In this document: piece after piece, positions 5,432 through 7,478 of the stretch
Layout: every line of letters starts with the position of its first letter
Position numbering within the stretch: the stretch's first letter is position 1
Assembly: GCA_050734915.1 (NCBI GenBank)
Contig: JBOHUX010000117.1
Coordinates: 1-7,478 of the forward strand
Source: JBOHUX01 sp050734915
GTDB taxonomy: Bacteria > Chloroflexota > Dormibacteria > Dormibacterales > Dormibacteraceae
Length of the DNA: 7,478 nt
Direction of reading: 5' to 3'
Translations under genes and position numbers: made by a program
Notes under the pieces: generated by a model
What the model was told of the DNA's origin: nothing
Seen by the model: the letters and a program-made list of their open reading frames with translations, nothing else
Database searches by the model: none

Positions 5432-5497
5432 ATGCGGGCACGCTTCGCCTTCCCCGCCCAACGTCTGGTCTACCAGCCGACCTGCTTCTGTAGCTAG
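5432..5497 (+). CDS. putative leaderless leader peptide with C-terminal Cys-Phe-Cys-Ser, upstream of the sulfurtransferase operon
   Basis: This small frame of 21 codons begins at ATG 5432, 7 bases after the likely -10, and stops with TAG at 5495-5497. The peptide is basic at the start (MRAR), contains AQRLVYQ, and ends QPTCFCS, with cysteine codons at 5483-5485 and 5489-5491. Cysteine is rare elsewhere in this window, so two of the last four residues being Cys is notable. In actinobacteria, short leaderless frames rich in Cys codons act as cysteine-responsive attenuators of downstream sulfur genes. The position here, 117 bases before a thiosulfate sulfurtransferase operon, fits that pattern. 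ATG 5420 and GTG 5426 are in the same frame but overlap or abut the -10. Translation has not been shown and the frame is short, so this is a functional inference from position, spacing and composition. Confidence 0.6.
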   Translation: MRARFAFPAQRLVYQPTCFCS

Positions 5498-5506
5498 TGC
5501 CGGCGC

Positions 5507-5603
5507 CGGGTGGAGGGCCGTCTGCGCCCGCCACCTGAGGCAGCGCCGCCGCCTCCCTCGAAAGGGAACCACTGACTTTCCTGTCGGCTTGTTTCTTCGG
5601 AGG
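5507..5603 (+). promoter_or_regulatory. candidate attenuator: competing hairpins and an anti-Shine-Dalgarno segment
   Basis: Three RNA elements follow the leader frame. Hairpin 1 (5507-5537) pairs CGGGTGG-A-GGGC with GCCC-G-CCACCTG, giving about 11 pairs with one A/G mismatch and a 7-base loop. Hairpin 2 pairs GAGGC (5537-5541) with GCCTC (5551-5555). Hairpin 3 is TCCCT-CGAA-AGGGA (5554-5567). Hairpins 2 and 3 exclude each other. CCTCC at 5552-5556 can also pair with the ribosome-binding site GGAGG at 5599-5603. A ribosome paused on the Cys codons could therefore change which pairing forms. No T-run follows a stem directly, so control of translation is more likely than of termination. Confidence 0.45.
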
Positions 5604-5614
5604 TAATCATCGCC

Positions 5615-6466
5615 ATGACCACATCCAACGGCAACTACGCCAATCCCGAGTCCCTGGTCACCACCGCCTGGGTCGCGGAGAACCTCGGTGCCGACGGCAC
5701 GCGCCTGGTGGAGGTGGACGTGGACACGTCCGCCTACGACGCGGGCCACATCTCGGGCGCGGTGGCGTGGAACTGGAAGCGTGAGCTGCAGGACCAGACG
5801 GTCCGCGACATCGCTCCCCGCGAGGCGCTCGCCGCCCTGCTTGGCAAGAGCGGGATCACGCCCGAGACGACGATCCTGCTCTACGGCGACAACAACAACT
5901 GGTTCGCCGCCTACGCGTACTGGGCCCTCAAGTACCACGGGCACTCGAACGTCAAGCTCGTCAACGGCGGCCGCGCCAAGTGGCAGGCCGAGGGCCGGGA
6001 GCTGACGACCGACGTCCCCGCCCACCCGGCAGCCTCGTACAGCTTTCCCGCCGCCCCCGACGAGAACCTGCGCGCATACCGCGACGAGGTGGCCCGCAAG
6101 CTGGGCGTCGCCGGCCTGGTCGACGTCCGCGGCCCCAAGGAGTACTCGGGCGAGCTCTTGGCTCCGGAGGGGATCCCACAGGAGGGAGCCCAGCGCGGGG
6201 GCCACATCCCGACCGCCGTCAACATCCCCTGGTCCACGGCGGTGGCCGAGGACGGCACCTTCAAGAGTCCGGCCGAGCTGCGGGAGATCTACGCCGGCAA
6301 GGACATCCGACCCGACCGCGAGGTGATCGCCTACTGCCGAATCGGTGAGCGATCCGCCCACACCTGGTTCGTTCTGAAGGAGCTGCTCGGCTACCCGCAG
6401 GTGCGCAACTACGACGGCTCCTGGACCGAATGGGGCAGCGTCGTCAGAGCCCCGATCGAGAAGTGA
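5615..6466 (+). CDS. cysA2: thiosulfate sulfurtransferase (rhodanese), CysA2/SseA type
   Basis: This 283-residue cytoplasmic enzyme moves the sulfane sulfur of thiosulfate to cyanide or another thiol acceptor through a persulfide on cysteine. It has two rhodanese domains. In the N-terminal one (about 10-135) the catalytic position is D92 in YGDNNNWFAAYAYW, so that domain is inactive, as usual. In the C-terminal one (about 150-280) the active loop is AYCRIGERSAHTW with C241. The tail NYDGSWTEWGSVV is typical of the mycobacterial CysA2 group, which is the closest match I recognise. The start ATG follows GGAGG (5599-5603) at 11 bases, a long spacing, and that site can be sequestered by an upstream CCTCC. 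The next gene begins 9 bases after the stop. Regulation is probably by the cysteine-codon leader upstream. The likely role is sulfur delivery or sulfane-sulfur handling in cysteine and thiol metabolism. Confidence 0.95.
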   Translation: MTTSNGNYANPESLVTTAWVAENLGADGTRLVEVDVDTSAYDAGHISGAVAWNWKRELQDQTVRDIAPREALAALLGKSGITPETTILLYGDNNNWFAAYAYWALKYHGHSNVKLVNGGRAKWQAEGRELTTDVPAHPAASYSFPAAPDENLRAYRDEVARKLGVAGLVDVRGPKEYSGELLAPEGIPQEGAQRGGHIPTAVNIPWSTAVAEDGTFKSPAELREIYAGKDIRPDREVIAYCRIGERSAHTWFVLKELLGYPQVRNYDGSWTEWGSVVRAPIEK

Positions 6467-6475
6467 GGAGGACCG

Positions 6476-6943
6476 ATGCCTGAGCTCGACATCCCCCCCG
6501 CGGTCGGCGCGCCGGGCGTCGATCACAGCGCTCTCAAGGTGAACCAGGCGGGCATCATCGCCACCGTGCTGGTGGCGTTCGTGGCCAGCGCCTTCTGGTG
6601 GGCCGCGGTCTGGCTCATACCCGCCCTCGCCGTGGTGCTCCTGCTGGGCACCGCCCGGCCCCGTCTGGCGCTCTTCAAGCAGGTCTATCTGAAGGTCCTG
6701 CTGCCGGCCGGTGCGGTTCGGCCCCGGCCGGTCGAGGAGAGCCCGGCGCCCCACAACTTCGCCCAGGGATTGGGCGGCATCTTCTTGGTGGTGGCCTCGA
6801 TCCTGCTGCCGCTGGCGCCGGCGGCGGCCCTGGCGCTGGCGCTGCTGGTGGCGGTGCTCGCCTTCGTCAATCTGGCATTCGGGTACTGCCTCGGGTGCCA
6901 GATCTACTTCCAGCTCGCCCGGCGGGGGCTGATCGCGGCGTGA
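6476..6943 (+). CDS. DUF4395 family membrane protein with CLGC motif
   Basis: This 155-residue protein matches the DUF4395 family as I know it: the N-terminal VDHSALKVNQ segment (15-24), the HNFAQGLGG segment (93-101), and a conserved cysteine pair C138-LG-C141 near the end. Hydrophobic stretches at about 25-40, 44-59, 101-115 and 116-136 suggest four membrane segments. The cysteines lie just past the last one, followed by basic residues (LARRG), which places them on the cytoplasmic face by the positive-inside rule. GGAGG at 6467-6471 precedes the ATG by 4 bases and the upstream stop is 9 bases away. The 3' end overlaps the next gene in GTGA. No reaction is established for this family. Its regular company with rhodanese and thioredoxin genes suggests thiol or sulfur exchange at the membrane. 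Confidence 0.87.
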   Translation: MPELDIPPAVGAPGVDHSALKVNQAGIIATVLVAFVASAFWWAAVWLIPALAVVLLLGTARPRLALFKQVYLKVLLPAGAVRPRPVEESPAPHNFAQGLGGIFLVVASILLPLAPAAALALALLVAVLAFVNLAFGYCLGCQIYFQLARRGLIAA

Positions 6944-7338
6944 GCGGTCAGCTGATCGCGCTGGCGGCGGTGGCGGCTGCGGTGATCGCCGCCGTCGCCG
7001 TCGAGCGGCTCCGGGCCTGGCACGCCCGCCGGGGACTGCCGCGGTCGTTGGCCGCGCCGCTCTCCCCGGGGGAGCCCTACATCCTCTACTTCACCGGCGC
7101 CGGATGCACCGTCTGCCACACGCACCAGGAGCCGGCTCTCGCCCGTCTGCCCGAGGCCCGCGTCGAGAGGGTGGACGCCATCGAGCGTTCGGATCTGGCC
7201 GGCCGCTACCGGGTGTACACGCTGCCGACCACCATCGTCATGTCCGCCGCCGGGGACCCGCTTCACGTCAACTACGGCTACGCCACGGCGGCCAAGCTGC
7301 GCCGGCAGCTGGAGGGGGCGCATGCCGGGGGCTCGTGA
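6940..7338 (+). CDS. membrane-anchored thioredoxin-like protein (CTVC), ThiX-like
   Basis: This 132-residue protein starts at GTG 6940, overlapping the DUF4395 stop in GTGA; the frame upstream of this is antisense-like overlap and is not used. Residues 3-21 form one hydrophobic helix followed by the basic RLRAWHARR, so the N-terminus should be outside and the rest cytoplasmic. The thioredoxin fold begins at about 46 (YILYFTGAGC). The redox pair is C56-TV-C59, and LPTT at 95-98 supplies the cis-proline next to the active site. The helix after CxxC and the strand NYGYATAAKL at 111-120 complete a short thioredoxin domain. Mycobacterial cysA2 loci also carry a small thioredoxin gene (thiX). The likely role is reducing a disulfide or persulfide, perhaps on the rhodanese or the CLGC pair of its neighbour; that partner assignment is inferred. 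Confidence 0.87.
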   Translation: MSGQLIALAAVAAAVIAAVAVERLRAWHARRGLPRSLAAPLSPGEPYILYFTGAGCTVCHTHQEPALARLPEARVERVDAIERSDLAGRYRVYTLPTTIVMSAAGDPLHVNYGYATAAKLRRQLEGAHAGGS

Positions 7339-7362
7339 CCCTCGACGAGGCCGGGGAAGCCC

Positions 7363-7368
7363 GATTAT
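7363..7368 (+). promoter_or_regulatory. possible -10 element before the last gene
   Basis: GATTAT matches TATAAT at 4 of 6 positions, and 9 bases separate it from ATG 7378. No Shine-Dalgarno is present between them (CGTTGCCGG), which suits a leaderless transcript. The 39-base gap after the thioredoxin gene otherwise holds only CCTCG-A-CGAGG, too tight to be a convincing terminator. Confidence 0.35.
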
Positions 7369-7377
7369 CGTTGCCGG

Positions 7378-7478
7378 ATGGGAGCCTGGGCGCGGGCCCT
7401 GCGAAGCCGGCCCCGGCCGGCGATGGCCGCCGCGGCCGCCCTCGCCGCCCTCGCCGCCGGCTACCTCTTCGCCTGGCC
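7378..7478 (+). CDS. start of an unidentified membrane or secreted protein (partial)
   Basis: The frame opens at ATG 7378 and runs off the window after 33 codons. The N-terminus is strongly basic (six arginines by residue 13: MGAWARALRSRPRPAM). It then turns into a hydrophobic alanine/leucine stretch ending GYLFAW, the pattern of a signal peptide or first membrane helix. There is no Shine-Dalgarno; a weak -10 at 7363-7368 would make it leaderless. I cannot name the product. SafB/CpaB-type pilus assembly proteins begin in a similar way, but so do many others, and this should not be read as an assignment. Confidence 0.55.
   Translation, partial: MGAWARALRSRPRPAMAAAAALAALAAGYLFAW

Noticed and set aside
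5355..5614. A known metabolite riboswitch (SAM, cobalamin or similar) before the sulfur operon
   Set aside because: I could not match any conserved riboswitch core. A short translated leader with simple hairpins explains the region better. A covariance-model search would settle this.
5204..6754. Minus-strand open frame of 516 codons across the leader region, the rhodanese gene and part of the DUF4395 gene
   Set aside because: It is antisense to well-supported genes, its translation is low-complexity and matches no family I know. Long antisense frames are expected at this GC content.

Overview
The window is very GC-rich (roughly 70% by eye) and densely coded. It has short 5' leaders, several 4-base start/stop overlaps and TTG/GTG starts. 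The gene families suggest a free-living high-GC Terrabacteria-type organism: a PopR/ClgR-like regulator fused to clpP in an ATGA overlap, a CysA2-type rhodanese with DUF4395 and a thioredoxin, and a secreted L,D-transpeptidase carrying tandem FAEGYT modules. An actinobacterium or a Dormibacterota/Chloroflexota relative would fit, and the sequence alone does not decide between them. I see no tRNA, rRNA, CRISPR array, insertion sequence or phage gene.

Layout from left to right. (1) 1-272: C-terminal end of an M24 metallopeptidase (Xaa-Pro dipeptidase/aminopeptidase type). (2) 339-809: a Fur-family metalloregulator. (3) 908-1998: an XRE regulator of the PopR/ClgR type translationally coupled to a ClpP protease subunit. 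(4) 2020-3428, minus strand: a DapF-like epimerase followed by a GNAT acetyltransferase overlapping it by one base. This pair converges on clpP. (5) 3516-5354: a secreted L,D-transpeptidase with four extracellular repeats, divergent from the dapF-like gene across an 87-base gap. (6) 5355-5614: a 260-base region that holds a terminator-like hairpin, a promoter, a probable leaderless 21-residue leader peptide ending in Cys-Phe-Cys-Ser, and competing RNA hairpins. (7) 5615-7338: a tight sulfur/thiol operon of thiosulfate sulfurtransferase, DUF4395 membrane protein with CLGC, and membrane-anchored thioredoxin-like protein with CTVC. (8) 7378-end: start of a membrane or secreted protein.

Two things stand out. 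The leader before the sulfur operon looks like a cysteine-responsive attenuator: the -10 lies 7 bases before an ATG, the peptide has Cys codons just before its stop, and downstream hairpins include a CCTCC able to pair with the rhodanese Shine-Dalgarno. The DapF-like protein keeps the DapF substrate-binding framework but has serine at both positions of the catalytic cysteine pair, a concerted replacement that questions its annotated activity. Peptidoglycan chemistry may link this protein to the divergent L,D-transpeptidase, whose family cross-links DAP residues. That link is inference.
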